A DNA stretch of 64,000 nt from Neobacillus sp. PS3-12 (GCF_030915385.1 NZ_CP133268.1:3198001-3262000); one strand, 5' to 3'. Positions 1-10,449 are shown, numbered from the stretch's first letter. Made by a program: numbers and translations. Notes: generated from the letters alone by a model not told the origin.

Positions 1-609
1 AAAAATAGAATAAGTATTTTTGATAACTCTTGCTGTGCTTCCCCTACTTCTCCTCCGCAAGGTCAAGCACGTGGTTTAATACTGACGCTTGATTTTGAAA
101 AGGCTATTGCAACTGTCGATCGAACTTATTATCATGATCCAGCGCTAATTGTTCCAACCCAAGGAAACCTCCAAACGCTTTTTAATAAAAATCGATTTGT
201 TGGATGGGGACAGGAACCGTATCTTTCCGAATTTTCTTCTGCTGGAAATACCGTAAAAGACCCTTCTAGAAATTTCTTATATGACATGCAGTTTCCTAAC
301 CAAAACATTTCATATAGGTCATATAAAAATAGATGGGTAGGTATACCGCTTGATCACCCCAGTCTTGCAGTAAAGGTATTACGTAAGGACGCGGTCGTTT
401 ATGTTTCATGGAACGGTTCAACTGAAACCGTTGCTTGGGAAGTTCTAGCTGGTCCAAAGCCAAATAAATTGTCCGTGCTTGTAAAGAGCACACCTCGTAC
501 TGGATTTGAGACAGAAATTCATGTTGATTCTGTCGGTCCTTACTTTCAAGTCCATGCATTAAACTCAGCTTTAAAAGTCATAGGAACTTCACGGATTATT
601 AAAGCTTAA
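1..609 (+). CDS. arylsulfotransferase (ASST) family protein, C-terminal part
   Basis: The reading frame is open from base 1, so the N-terminus lies outside the window; about 202 codons are visible. The segment GWGQEPYLSEFSSAG, followed by a bulky aromatic stretch (SYRSYKNRWVG) and a beta-rich tail (VYVSWNGSTETVAWEVLAGP, then GPYFQVHAL), matches the C-terminal end of secreted arylsulfotransferase-like beta-propeller proteins. Such proteins transfer sulfate between phenolic compounds, but many Gram-positive members are untested. The catalytic histidine region is not in the window, so activity cannot be judged. It converges with the GntP-like gene and shares a bidirectional terminator with it. 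Confidence 0.65.
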   Translation, partial: KNRISIFDNSCCASPTSPPQGQARGLILTLDFEKAIATVDRTYYHDPALIVPTQGNLQTLFNKNRFVGWGQEPYLSEFSSAGNTVKDPSRNFLYDMQFPNQNISYRSYKNRWVGIPLDHPSLAVKVLRKDAVVYVSWNGSTETVAWEVLAGPKPNKLSVLVKSTPRTGFETEIHVDSVGPYFQVHALNSALKVIGTSRIIKA

Positions 610-664
610 ACATCCGTTTTAAACACCCACAAAACGTATATCCATTGCCCTGGTGCCGCCTATC

Positions 665-750
665 TAGGACCCAATATTTTAGTGAAAAAAGTTATTATCA
701 AAATAAGGATTTTACCAATCAAAAGGCGAAAATTTCTAAGTTATAGTAGA
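665..750. repeat. dispersed intergenic repeat, copy A
   Basis: The core CCAATATTTTAGTGAAAAAA followed by GTTATTATCAAAATAAGG resembles intergenic stretches near 5203 and 24903. Similarity to the copy near 5203 seems to continue for about 85 bases. Each copy lies just before a terminator hairpin. The copies are diverged, so this is a probable old repeat rather than a recent element. Confidence 0.4.
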
Positions 751-806
751 TTTCAAAGTGGCAGATCAATATTGACCGCAATTTTTAATGTAGACCCATG
801 CCGAGC

Positions 807-848
807 AAACAATAAAGGGAATTTCTTATGAAATTCCCTTTATTGTTT
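807..848. terminator. bidirectional rho-independent terminator
   Basis: A perfect 19-bp inverted repeat (arms 807-825 and 830-848, loop TTAT) rich in A/T at its base lies between the convergent ASST-like and GntP-like genes. It can serve both strands. Confidence 0.85.
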
Positions 849-866
849 CTTTTTATCTTTAGTTTT

Positions 867-2317
867 TTAGAAATGAGGCAGAAAATCCAGTAATAATGCC
901 ATAACCAATCCAACGATACCAATGATTGATTGGATGATCGTAATGGTTTTAAAAGTTTCACCCATTGACATACTGAAAGATTCCTTCACTAACCAGAAAC
1001 CTGCATGGTTTGCATAGTTAAAGAATAAGGACCCCGAACCAATCGCTACTACTAACAATTCTTTATTAATGCTTGGGTTAGATCCAACTAGTGGTGCTAA
1101 TAAGCCCGTTGCACCCACAATACCAACTGTTGCAGAACCTGTTGTTACAGATAACAGGGCAGCAATGAGCCAACCGATTGCAATTGCAGAAAGAGAAAGT
1201 CCATGTGTAAGATGAATAATAGCATTGCCAACATGCGAGTTTACTAGGACTTTTGCAAAAGCACCGCCACCGGCAATAATTAATAGAATACCTGCAATTG
1301 GTTTAAGACTTGCACCTAACGAATCACGAAGTTTCTTTGTATCTGTTCCTCGGGCATATCCTAATAAAATGACTCCTACTAATAATCCGATTAACAAGGC
1401 AATGACAGGGTCACCGACAAACTCTGTTATTTTATTAAAACTGGCTGAATTCTTAAACACTGTTTCAGCTAATGCACGGCTTAACATCATTAGCATTGGC
1501 AGTAAGATAACTAGCAAAGAAGTTCCAAGTGAGACAGGAGGCTTGCCTGCATTTTCCAGAGTAGCAGCCATATAATGCTCTGTTGTTGAACCAGGAAGCT
1601 TAGTTTCAGGTTTTTCAGTTGAACCTGTATATTGATCAAGCAGTTGCTGATCAGGACGAACAGTCATCCGCGGTGCAATAAATTTACCATAAACGGTCTG
1701 GCCAAGATGGCAGCGGGAATAGCACAGATAAGACCATAAATCATTGTAATACCTAAGTCTGATTTAAATCCCGCAATAGCGGTAAGGGGACCAGGGTGTG
1801 GAGGAACCATACCGTGCATGGTGGCAAGCGCTGCAATCACTGGAACCCCGATATAAACATAGGCCGAACCGTTGAAATTTCCTTGTCTTTCGAGTTTTTT
1901 GGCAACAGAGAATACAAGTGGTAAAAGCATAATAAGTCCAATTTCAAAGAACATCGGGATCCCGATAATAAATGCTGCTGCTCCCATTAGCCATGGTAAT
2001 GTTCGATTGGTTGAACGACTTAAAATGGCAGAAGCAATTCGGTCACTAGCACCTGAATCGGCTAAAATTTTTCCCAGCATCGCTCCAAGTGCTACCTGAA
2101 GTCCAACCCCGCCTAATGTTCCTCCGGCTCCTTCTTCCACTGAACTTACAACCGTTTTAATGTCCAAACCGGATGCAAGTCCTACCGCAATTGACACCAC
2201 CAAAAGGGCCAGCAAAGGATGTAAACGTAATTTTGAAACGATGAGAAAGATCAGCAATAAAATACTGCATACCGCAATAATAAGCAAAGATATATCATGT
2301 CCTGTCAAATGAAACAC
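867..2317 (-). pseudogene. GntP family gluconate/organic acid permease, frameshifted
   Basis: Two overlapping frames (1664-2317 and 867-1667) together give one GntP-type permease of about 480 residues with many hydrophobic helices. The first ends after GLICAIPAAILA; the second frame, read upstream of its ATG, continues with QTVYGKFIAPR and MTVRPD. One missing base near 1701-1706 (CC where CCC would restore the frame) splits the gene. GntP proteins are inner-membrane H+ symporters of gluconate and related hydroxy acids. A ribosome site (AAAGGGGTG) precedes the start at 2317. The gene follows a CitA/DcuS-like two-component pair on the same strand, which probably controls it. It is a pseudogene unless the frameshift is a sequencing error. 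Confidence 0.8.
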
Positions 2318-2399
2318 CCCTTTAAAAAATCGTGAAAATTGTTTTGAGCAAGAGAGCGCTCTCCATTCTCCTCAAAAATAAAAATTTACTAGATAGCGC

Positions 2400-2419
2400 T
2401 TTCAAACCGTCGTTTGAAA
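2400..2419. promoter_or_regulatory. palindrome upstream of the GntP-like gene, candidate response-regulator site
   Basis: TTTCAAAC-CGTC-GTTTGAAA is a perfect 8-bp inverted repeat about 80 bp upstream of the permease start. A second palindrome, GAGAGCGCTCTC, sits at 2352-2363 in the leader. The position suits activator binding by the neighbouring response regulator, but this is inference. Confidence 0.4.
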
Positions 2420-2546
2420 ACCGTTAAGGTAAATGTACAGTTTTTTTAAAATTATGTGAATATTATCTAAGTTAAAGGAATTAACGAAATTAAATCAATA
2501 TTTACATTAATTGTAAAAATAAAAAGAGATTGGAATTTACCAACCT

Positions 2547-3245
2547 CTACTTTTGCCATTTATATTTACGTTCCGGTCTGCCGACCATTCCGTATTGAAT
2601 TTCTACTTCCACCTCTTCAATGGAGGAGAGATATTCTAAATATTTTCGTGAAGTGGAATCCGTAATTCCAAGAAGAACAGCTAATTCCTCTGCACTTACA
2701 ATCTCTTTTTCAAACCGAAGTTTATCACGTACTCTTAGTAACGTAAATTTGTCAATCCCTTTTGGAAGTAGATTTTCGGAAGTCAGATTGGGACTGGAAT
2801 GACCAGCCAATGAGAAAAAGGAGTCAATCTCATGTTGGTCCATTTTTTTCTTCATTCGAAGCTGCTTTAATGTCTGTTTGTACCTGGTTAGTTCATCTGT
2901 GAATTTTTTAACATCAATAGGTTTAATTAAATAACTAAAAACTCCGCCTCGAATCGCTTCGGTCACTGTTTCTGCATCATTGGCGGCAGTGATGGGAATA
3001 ACATCAATCCCACGATAATTCATTCTTATGTCTCGTAATAAATCGATTCCATTCATATCTGGGAGATAGATATCCAATAAAATTAATTGCGGTTTAAATG
3101 TCTGAAGATACGCAAGCGCCTCATTCGCTGAATGAGCAACAGAGGAAACATCAAAGCCCTCTATTTTTTCAGTGAATTGTCTGTAAACCTTAGATGCTAT
3201 GGGATCATCTTCAACGATCATTACCTGAATGAGGTTTTCTACCAT
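2547..3245 (-). CDS. CitB/DcuR-type response regulator
   Basis: An N-terminal receiver domain carries the acidic pair in VMIVEDDP, the phosphoacceptor Asp in LLDIYLPDMNG, and the late conserved Lys in YLIKPID. A C-terminal DNA-binding region of the CitT/DctR type follows (LAVLLGITDSTSRKYLEYL, then a GRPERKYKW end). These regulators activate di- and tricarboxylate or related transporters. The ATG at 3251 sits almost on the Shine-Dalgarno AAGGAGA; the ATG at 3245 has normal spacing and is preferred. The gene lies 15 bp downstream of its kinase gene in a two-gene operon, and the GntP-like permease is next downstream on the same strand. Confidence 0.85.
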   Translation of the reverse strand: MVENLIQVMIVEDDPIASKVYRQFTEKIEGFDVSSVAHSANEALAYLQTFKPQLILLDIYLPDMNGIDLLRDIRMNYRGIDVIPITAANDAETVTEAIRGGVFSYLIKPIDVKKFTDELTRYKQTLKQLRMKKKMDQHEIDSFFSLAGHSSPNLTSENLLPKGIDKFTLLRVRDKLRFEKEIVSAEELAVLLGITDSTSRKYLEYLSSIEEVEVEIQYGMVGRPERKYKWQK

Positions 3246-3260
3246 ATCCATTCTCCTTGC

Positions 3261-4850
3261 TTATTTTTTAGGAACAACGAGGGTAAACTTTGCCCCGCCT
3301 AAAAAACTATGAGTAATATAGACTTGTCCATTTAATTGGGTAAGTGAATTTCTGACAATGCTAAGGCCGATGCCACGATTTTTTCCGATTTTCGTTGTAT
3401 ATCCCTCTGTAAAAATAGCGTGCTGTTCCTTTTCTGAAATTCCTGATCCGTTATCTTGAATATCAAATATAATATCTCTGCCGATGTCAGTAAAGGAAAC
3501 GGTCACAACTGCGCCCTTATCATTTTTTTCTTTTGCTGCTTCCATTGCATTATCAAGAATATTGCCGAGAATGGTTACTAGCAGCTTCGTATCAACCGAA
3601 TCAGGAATTTCTGATAAACTGCTTTCCTCATCAATTGTTAAGTTTACTTTTAACTCTTTCGATCGATTAATCTTACCCAGCAAACAAGCAACCAGTAAAG
3701 GGTCTTTAACTGCAGTCATTAGAAATACAATTGTACTTTGGCGTTCCTTTACTTCACTTGAGATGAGTTCTCTTGCCTTGTCATACTCTTCTATGCTTAA
3801 TAATCCGTAAATTGTGTTTAATTTGTTTAAAAATTCATGGTTGAGTGCTCTCATGTTTTCAGAATAGGATTTGATTTTTGATACTTCATTAAACAATTGC
3901 TCAATTTCGAACTCGGTACGTATCGTCAAAACAACTCCGGCTATTTGGTTCATTTGCATGACCAATGAAAAATCAATCACGTACAATTGATCACCAATAA
4001 AAACCTTCTGATTGTTTCTTCCTTTTTTCGATGATATAACTTCCTGAATCATATCCCTTAAACGGGTATTTTGAATGATCGAATCATCCAGTGGCAGATT
4101 ATCCATTAATAATTCACGTGCTCTTTTATTCGTAGAGAGCACACAGAAATGTTTATCCACCGCAATAATTCCATCACGAATCGATTCAAGGATTGCTTCT
4201 TTTTCTTTAAATACATAGGATATCTCTTCTGGTTCGAGACCAAACAATTTTTGTTTTATCCTCCGTGCTATGAGAAATGCCGCAATAACCCCAATCAATA
4301 ACAGCAATAAAGCAAGTCCCATGATTTCTTCTTTATACGTGAATATCCTTTTTTTTACATCAATCATTAAGAATCCGACAGAGGATACTCCGATGATCTC
4401 ACCTTGCTTATTTTTAATCGGCGTTTTTGCTTTGAGTGCCGGTCCTGAAATTCCTTCACCAAAATAAACAACAGAAATATGCTGCTTAAAAATGGGGGCA
4501 TTACTTGTGCCCATGGACTTGCCAATATATTTTGGATTGGGATGTGAATAACGAATTCCTTGTTTGTTACCGATAACAATATAACTGGCACCCGTTTGCT
4601 TTCTCATTTTTTCAACAATCGGTTGGATTTCTTTTGACGGGTTTTCGCTTTTAAAAGCACGAATAATTCTAGGATCCTGTGCTGCCAATTTGGCAACTGA
4701 CATCGCCTCATCACCAAGGTATTGTGTTGAGAGATCATCCATAATTTTTGTAAAAAAAATAGCTGCCAGGATAGAAGTTGTGCATATGACAAACGATATG
4801 AGCAAGACCATCTGGGTAAATAATTTCAATTTTATATGTGGTAGTTTCAT
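3261..4850 (-). CDS. CitA/DcuS-type sensor histidine kinase
   Basis: 529 residues. A first membrane helix (about 13-35) is followed by an extracytoplasmic PAS-like sensor with the RYSHPNPKYIGKS motif typical of CitA/DcuS carboxylate sensors. A second helix lies at about 175-195. Then come a cytoplasmic PAS domain, an H-box of the LNHEFLNKLNTIYGLL type with the phosphoaccepting His near residue 338, and an ATPase domain with N and G boxes (GNILDNAMEAA, DNGSGI, GIGLSIV). It senses an external organic acid and phosphorylates the downstream regulator. The ligand cannot be read from sequence. GGAGAA lies 7 bp before the start. Confidence 0.88.
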   Translation of the reverse strand: MKLPHIKLKLFTQMVLLISFVICTTSILAAIFFTKIMDDLSTQYLGDEAMSVAKLAAQDPRIIRAFKSENPSKEIQPIVEKMRKQTGASYIVIGNKQGIRYSHPNPKYIGKSMGTSNAPIFKQHISVVYFGEGISGPALKAKTPIKNKQGEIIGVSSVGFLMIDVKKRIFTYKEEIMGLALLLLLIGVIAAFLIARRIKQKLFGLEPEEISYVFKEKEAILESIRDGIIAVDKHFCVLSTNKRARELLMDNLPLDDSIIQNTRLRDMIQEVISSKKGRNNQKVFIGDQLYVIDFSLVMQMNQIAGVVLTIRTEFEIEQLFNEVSKIKSYSENMRALNHEFLNKLNTIYGLLSIEEYDKARELISSEVKERQSTIVFLMTAVKDPLLVACLLGKINRSKELKVNLTIDEESSLSEIPDSVDTKLLVTILGNILDNAMEAAKEKNDKGAVVTVSFTDIGRDIIFDIQDNGSGISEKEQHAIFTEGYTTKIGKNRGIGLSIVRNSLTQLNGQVYITHSFLGGAKFTLVVPKK

Positions 4851-5007
4851 CAGCTTTTCTCCAACTTTGAAAGCGCATTATACAACAAGTATATCAAATT
4901 TGTCGAACATAACCTTAAATAAAAATATGCCTATCTTTTTTTGAGTTTAGGGAAAAGACTTGAAATAGAACCGAATAGATAAACCACTCTATTCGGTGTA
5001 TTACGGT

Positions 5008-5048
5008 AATAAATGGGTTAAGGATTCAGATTCCTTAACCCATTTATT
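5008..5048. terminator. orphan terminator-like hairpin
   Basis: Arms AATAAATGGGTTAAGGA (5008-5024) and its exact complement (5032-5048) enclose a 7-base loop. No gene ends nearby on either strand, so it may be left over from a lost gene. Confidence 0.5.
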
Positions 5049-5202
5049 ATTTATAATGATACATCTAACTACTTAATTAAAATAATTTGATTTGAGATCA
5101 TTGAGTCTAAATATTTGCTCGTCTCTAGTTTGTTTTCAGAGATTGTCTCTTCTCTAAGCTATCTTTTTTTGCCGTTTTATGCCTGCAGCAGCAATCCGAA
5201 AG

Positions 5203-5290
5203 ACTTTAAGCTTTTAGTGAAAAATAGTTATTATAAAAACAAAGACTTTTCTAATTTGAAAGCGAAATTTTTCAAAGGACTATTGGAAAT
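5203..5290. repeat. dispersed intergenic repeat, copy B
   Basis: TTTTAGTGAAAAATAGTTAT and the following bases parallel copy A near 671 and copy C near 24903. It is followed at 5295-5320 by a short GC stem (AGGCG/CGCCT) and a T tract, so it also ends in a terminator. Confidence 0.4.
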
Positions 5291-5294
5291 CTAG

Positions 5295-5320
5295 AGGCGG
5301 ATTTAATTATCGCCTTTTTT
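5295..5320 (+). terminator. short rho-independent terminator after repeat copy B
   Basis: AGGCG (5295-5299) pairs with CGCCT (5311-5315), followed by TTTTT. No gene is seen upstream on this strand. Confidence 0.45.
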
Positions 5321-5677
5321 ATGCTTTGTTATTAAATTCAAATAACGATTGTGAAAACTTCCACTTAAAGTAACATTATTGAAATAATAGAGTTAGTGTT
5401 TTAGTTATAACCAAAGCCTTATAATATCCAATTTCATTAGATTACCTATTGGTCAGTTGCAAAGGATATGCTACATTAAATTATGAGTATTTTTTCACAA
5501 AAATAATAGATTTGGAAGAGGCTATCAAGAAACTTATAAAATTATTCTTTATCAACCTTAGCAGAAGAAAGATGAAAACTTGATAAACGCCTTGAAAAGG
5601 TATTATATAATCTGCTAATTTTTCTAGAATTAATAAAATAAATTGTAAGGGTTTTCTTTCTGTGTAGAGGTGATTAA

Positions 5678-7473
5678 ATGTTTTTTTCCTTACGTAATCG
5701 TTTATTTATGATTTTTACTTGTTTGTTAACTATTCCTTTCATTCTTTTATCCATTATTATCCCAAGCTGGTTTACATCTGTTATAGAGGAGCAAACTCAA
5801 GCCTTAACAGTAAGCGCAATGGATCAGTATTCCTTGTATATTAATTCAATTACTACACAGGCAGAAGACTTGGGGAAACAGGTGCTCGTAAATCAGACCA
5901 CCCAAGATTGGGTTAGATTAGAAAAAGAGTATTCGAATATCCCTATAGAGCAAAGGATGTTAATGAAAAATCAACTAAAGATGCTTCTCTCGTCAATGAT
6001 GATAAACAATTCGAATGCTATGTCTGTTTCTGTGATTCTTAATGATGGTACCGGTATTTGGGGAAATACTCCATCGCTTCAGAAAGCAGAGTGGTATAAG
6101 GACTTTTCCGAATTAGACCAACCGTTTGTAAAATCGCATATTGACCCTTACCAACCAACGGGAGGGAATATAAATAGCTATATTCTACCCCTGTTTGATA
6201 TAAATACGCTTATTCGATACGGAATTATTAAGGTTAATTTTCCTTCCTCTTTATTAGAAACAGCATTAAATAAAATTAAAATAGGAAAAAATGGACACCC
6301 GTATTTGTTAGATAAACAAGGAACAAATGTTTTAAAAGGGAAAACCCATATTTCTAAAAACGTATTAAGTCAAAGTTTGATCAAAATAGCAAAGGGAAAA
6401 AATCAAAAAGGTCTAGTGGAAGTAAATGATCATGGAGAGGATTATCTGGTATTTTTTCAAAAATTGACTGCGGAAAAATGGATTTTAATCAGCGAAGTGA
6501 AGAAAACCGAATTGTTCTCCAAGGCTATCCAATTGCAGCATAATCTATTATGGTGGAGCGCTATCGTTTTTTTACTAACAATTGTTGCCTCATACATGCT
6601 TTCTACTAATATTGTAAGTCCTTTAGGAAAGCTTGCTAAGGCTATGGGGTTTATGGAACATGGGGATTTTTCGGTGCTAAACAGTTTATACCCACCATTA
6701 AATCGCATAACAATGAGGTTGGATATGTTATAAAAGTGTTCGGACAAACGATCGATCGATTAAAAAACTTAATTGAGAATGAATATGAAGCAAATATACG
6801 TCGAAAAGACGCAGAATACAAAGCCTTGTTATTGCAGATTAATCCGCACTTTTTGAACAATACTTTAGAAATCATCGGAGGATTAGCTCTTCAAGGGAAA
6901 AATAAAGATGTCATGAATGTAAGTATATACTTAGGACGGATGATGAGATATTCCTTGAATACACAAAGCGATGTGGTGAAATTAGGAGATGAAATAAACT
7001 ATATCCGAAGTTATACTGAAATCCTTAAAATAAGATACGAAGACTCTCTCAAAATTACCATTGAAGAGGACCCTTTAACGAAATCTCTGCCTATTATCAA
7101 ATTTATTCTACAGCCACTTGTAGAAAACGCAGTGAAATATAGTTTTATTGAAAAGAATTATGCTGATATCTATATTCAAACTCAAATGGTCGGGGATCAT
7201 TTATCCATGGTTGTAGAAGATAAAGGAATTGGAATTTCTGAAGAAGCTATAGCTAACCTATTACAACAAGACAAAAATAATGAGGCCATAAGCGTTTTAG
7301 AGTCAAAAGGAAGCAGTATCGGGCTGAAGAATGTAATTGGACGGTTGAAACTATACTATGGCCAAAGATTTTCATATCATATCGAATCAGAAAAGGATAT
7401 TGGAACAAGGATTACATTATATATCCATTTTGAGAGAGGTGATGTAAATGATGAGAGTGTTAATAACGGATGA
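5678..7473 (+). pseudogene. YesM-type sensor histidine kinase, frameshifted
   Basis: Frame 1 (5678-6733) gives a first membrane helix, a Cache-like extracellular sensor, a second helix at about residues 290-312 and the start of a HAMP linker. It stops at 6733 in a spurious tail. The second frame resumes through NNEVGYVIKVFGQTIDRL and then the His_kinase motif QINPHFLNNTLE and the ATPase boxes (PLVENAVKYS, DKGIGIS). One missing base near 6708-6712 accounts for the split; repaired, the protein has about 598 residues. YesM-type kinases sit next to sugar ABC importers and respond to oligosaccharides. It overlaps the response-regulator gene by 26 bp. Confidence 0.82.
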
Positions 7474-9052
7474 TGAGATTCAAATTCGTAAAGGACTGCG
7501 TTTAAAAGTAGATTGGGAGGAGGAAGGCTTCCAAATTATTGGTGAGGCTTCAAATGGACAAGAAGCATTACTACTTCTCGAAACTCTTGATATAGATGTG
7601 CTTATAACAGATATGAGAATGCCCATCATGGATGGGATTGAATTGGCAAAACATTGTCACCAGAGGTTTCCAAAAGTAAGAGTTATTGTTTTATCGGGGT
7701 ACTCGGATTTTGAATATGTAAGAGGGTCAATGAAGGAAGGGGTTAAAGATTATCTGTTAAAACCGGTAGCTCCTGATGAATTGATTGAAATTTTAAGAGT
7801 CATTCGTAAAGACATTGAAAATGAAAGGAAGAAACAAGGCGAATTAGCCCGGTTGCATCAACTTGTTTACACTCAGTTGCAAGAAGTGCAGGAGCAATAT
7901 TTGCTTCATATAGTAAAAGAGGAATCTTTGGAGTCTTATATGGTAACAGAAAGGTTACGCCAGCTTCAGTTAGAAGATTTAGCTAAGGAAAATTCCAGAG
8001 TACAATTTGTAACAGTGGAAATTAGAGGAGAAGCAGGAAACCAGAATAGAATTAAAGAACTTTGGCTCCCTTTTCAGATGCTGTGTAAGGAAATAGCGAA
8101 AGGGCATGCAGGAACATATACATTTTACGACCCAAGCTATGCCAATATGGTTCACTTTATCCATAAACTTGATCTAGAAAAGCCAAATAGCACCTCTATC
8201 CTAATTGATGAAATTCAAAAAAACGTAAAAAACTTCTTAGGCTTAGAGACGGTTATAGGATTGGGGAATATCGTAAAAAGTTCTGCTGAATTTAAGACCG
8301 GGTATATTTCAAGTTTACTTTCTTGGAGTCAAAGTCAAATTCATTCAGGCTCACAGGTGATTGATTGGAGAGAAACAAATGAAGAGGAGTTTGGGATTTC
8401 ACCTGATTTGGAAAGAAGGATAACAAACACAATTGAAAACGTAAATTTTGAAGCATTTAAAGATAATATATATCAGTTGCTTAGCAGGAAAGAGAACCAA
8501 TCTATCATGTCCTTTTCATTTGATGCTAATCGGGTGTTATTCTTATTAGACTCAATGTCAAGAAAATATAATATTAAAACAAAGGATATTCAAAAATTGA
8601 TGTGGGATTCTCAGCAGAGTATTTGGGAGCTTAATTCTCATCGAAAAGTAATAGAGCAGCTAGTTCAGTTAGCCCATTTGATCATTGAAAATGTTCGTTT
8701 GGCTCGTTACTCAAACGGAAAGTTAATTATAGATAGTGTTAGGCAGTATTTGGACGAGCATTACGCAAATGAAATTTCTCTTACCTTATTATCTGAAATA
8801 TTTCATATCAATAGTACCTATTTATCCGAAACCTTTAAAAATCACGTGGGGCAGAATTTTAGCGATTATCTGGTTAATTTACGTATGGAGAAAGCACAAT
8901 ATTTCTTAAAAGATAAGCAGCTCAAAATCATTGATGTAGCTAACTTAGTAGGTTTTTCAAGCTCTGGATATTTTAGTACAGTATTTAAAAAACACTTCGG
9001 ACAAACACCTGCTGAATTTCGTCAGTCTTTGGAGATAAAACGAAATGTTTAA
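7448..9052 (+). CDS. YesN/AraC-type response regulator
   Basis: 534 residues. The N-terminal receiver domain has DDE near residue 8, the phosphoacceptor Asp in VLITDMRMPIMDG and Lys in YLLKPVAP. A long middle region (about 130-420) is of the YesN type, and the C-terminus has two AraC helix-turn-helices (SLTLLSEIFHINSTYLSETF and DVANLVGFSSSGYFSTVFKK). GAGAGGTGAT lies just before the ATG. It would activate the downstream sugar-transport genes on phosphorylation by the adjacent kinase. A binding protein gene follows after 15 bp, so kinase, regulator and first binding protein form one operon. Confidence 0.88.
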   Translation: MMRVLITDDEIQIRKGLRLKVDWEEEGFQIIGEASNGQEALLLLETLDIDVLITDMRMPIMDGIELAKHCHQRFPKVRVIVLSGYSDFEYVRGSMKEGVKDYLLKPVAPDELIEILRVIRKDIENERKKQGELARLHQLVYTQLQEVQEQYLLHIVKEESLESYMVTERLRQLQLEDLAKENSRVQFVTVEIRGEAGNQNRIKELWLPFQMLCKEIAKGHAGTYTFYDPSYANMVHFIHKLDLEKPNSTSILIDEIQKNVKNFLGLETVIGLGNIVKSSAEFKTGYISSLLSWSQSQIHSGSQVIDWRETNEEEFGISPDLERRITNTIENVNFEAFKDNIYQLLSRKENQSIMSFSFDANRVLFLLDSMSRKYNIKTKDIQKLMWDSQQSIWELNSHRKVIEQLVQLAHLIIENVRLARYSNGKLIIDSVRQYLDEHYANEISLTLLSEIFHINSTYLSETFKNHVGQNFSDYLVNLRMEKAQYFLKDKQLKIIDVANLVGFSSSGYFSTVFKKHFGQTPAEFRQSLEIKRNV

Positions 9053-9067
9053 AAGAGAGGAATCTAG

Positions 9068-10399
9068 ATGAAAAAATGGTTATCTATCAGTATACTTGTT
9101 ATTTTTCTGTTAGGTGTTTTTACATATACGGCTTCTTTTTATAATTCACTCTCGGCTCATAATATAAACAAAGGAAACAAAAGAAAAGTGTTAAACCAGG
9201 TGAAACTGACGTTCTGGAGAAATAATGGAAACCAGGCAGAAAATCAGGCATATAAAGATTTAGTTACTTCTTTTGAGGCCGCTCATCCCAATATATTAAT
9301 TAAAATGCAATCAATCCCATACAGCGATTATGAATTACGGCTGCGAACACAAATCGCTTCCGGGAACCCACCTGATATTATGACAATCGATAGTCCTAAC
9401 TTGGCTCTTTACGCAAATGCAGGTTCACTTTTATCCATTGACCAATACATGAGAAAGGAAGGACAGCTTGGAGATATCCCTCAAGCTACATTGGATGGAT
9501 TAACTTTTAAAGGGAAGATTTATCTTTCACCTGTTGTTGAGTCAAGTATCGCCCTTTTTTACAATATCCATTTATTCAAAGAGGCTGGCCTCCCTCTTCC
9601 TTCAGAAGATCCCAATAAACCTTTGACATGGGATGAGGTAGTGAAGATTGCCCAAAAGATAAATAATCCTAAAATGGGGGTTTATGGGATTGATCCTGCA
9701 CAGGGATTTGGGGATGGGGAATCTCCTGCTTATTTTAAAATTCCACTTTTATGGCAGTTTGGTTCTCAAGTATTGAGTCCTGATGGAACAACAGCGAGTG
9801 GTTATCTTAACTCCAAAGAAGCATTATCGGCCCTCCAATTTTATCAAGATTTATACCATAAATATGGGGTTGCTTCGGTCGAATTACCACCTGGTGCTTT
9901 TGAAAAAGGAAAGCTTGCCATGACAGTGCTTGGTTCTTGGACATTAGCTGATTTGGAAAAAAGTAATCCGAATTTTAAGCTTGGAGTAGATTTTGGTATT
10001 GCCCCCTTGCCAATAGAAAAGCAACATATTGTTCCAAATGGAGGATGGGCGCTCGGGATCTCTTCAGGGACTCAATATCCAAAGGAAGCTTGGGAGTTTA
10101 TCAAATATGTTTCTAGTTATGAAGGAATTAAAAAGTATGTAAAAGAAACAGGTGATATCCCTGCAAGATCTTCAGTAGCCAAGGACTTATCTGAATTCAA
10201 CCAATATCCAAAAAATATATTTTTCCAGCAGGTGCAAAAGTATTCTATGCACCGCCCAATTACTCCTGCCTATCCAGTTGTGAGTGATGCTATAAGGGTA
10301 TTATTTGAGGAAGTTGGAATTGGTGGGAAGGATGTAAGCCTTTCTGCGTTGGAAGCTATGGAAAAAATCAATATAGGTATTAAACAAATAGAAAAGTAG
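9068..10399 (+). CDS. family 1 extracellular sugar-binding protein, probably membrane-anchored
   Basis: 443 residues with an N-terminal hydrophobic segment (about 5-27) but no cysteine lipobox. The body has the family-1 binding-protein pattern (TFWRNNGNQAEN, IASGNPPDIMTIDSP, GKIYLSPVVESSIALFYN, GGWALGISSGTQYPKEAWEFI). The lack of a lipobox suggests an uncleaved signal anchor. In YesMN loci such a protein can act as substrate scavenger or as co-sensor for the kinase, which fits its place directly after the regulator and before a terminator. The precise sugar is unknown; the locus points to fructosyl oligosaccharides. Confidence 0.8.
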   Translation: MKKWLSISILVIFLLGVFTYTASFYNSLSAHNINKGNKRKVLNQVKLTFWRNNGNQAENQAYKDLVTSFEAAHPNILIKMQSIPYSDYELRLRTQIASGNPPDIMTIDSPNLALYANAGSLLSIDQYMRKEGQLGDIPQATLDGLTFKGKIYLSPVVESSIALFYNIHLFKEAGLPLPSEDPNKPLTWDEVVKIAQKINNPKMGVYGIDPAQGFGDGESPAYFKIPLLWQFGSQVLSPDGTTASGYLNSKEALSALQFYQDLYHKYGVASVELPPGAFEKGKLAMTVLGSWTLADLEKSNPNFKLGVDFGIAPLPIEKQHIVPNGGWALGISSGTQYPKEAWEFIKYVSSYEGIKKYVKETGDIPARSSVAKDLSEFNQYPKNIFFQQVQKYSMHRPITPAYPVVSDAIRVLFEEVGIGGKDVSLSALEAMEKINIGIKQIEK

Positions 10400-10408
10400 T
10401 AAATAGTT

Positions 10409-10443
10409 AATCCTCTAGTGAATAAAACTAGGGGATTTTTTTA
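10409..10443 (+). terminator. rho-independent terminator after the first sugar-binding protein gene
   Basis: AATCCTCTAGT pairs with ACTAGGGGATT (one G-U pair), followed by a T-rich tract. It separates the regulatory operon from the transport operon. Confidence 0.85.
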
Positions 10444-10449
10444 TTCCAC

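Larger units (their letters stand above)
4851..5677. other. 827-bp intergenic region, no gene found
   Basis: Divergent start regions of the two kinases lie at the edges. The interior holds an orphan hairpin (5008-5048), a copy of the dispersed repeat (about 5203-5290) and a terminator-like hairpin (5295-5320). I found no convincing ORF. It may be the remains of one or more deleted genes. Confidence 0.6.

Noticed and set aside
1225..1575. 116-codon ORF on the plus strand in the GntP-like gene
   Set aside because: Antisense of a clear membrane-protein gene.
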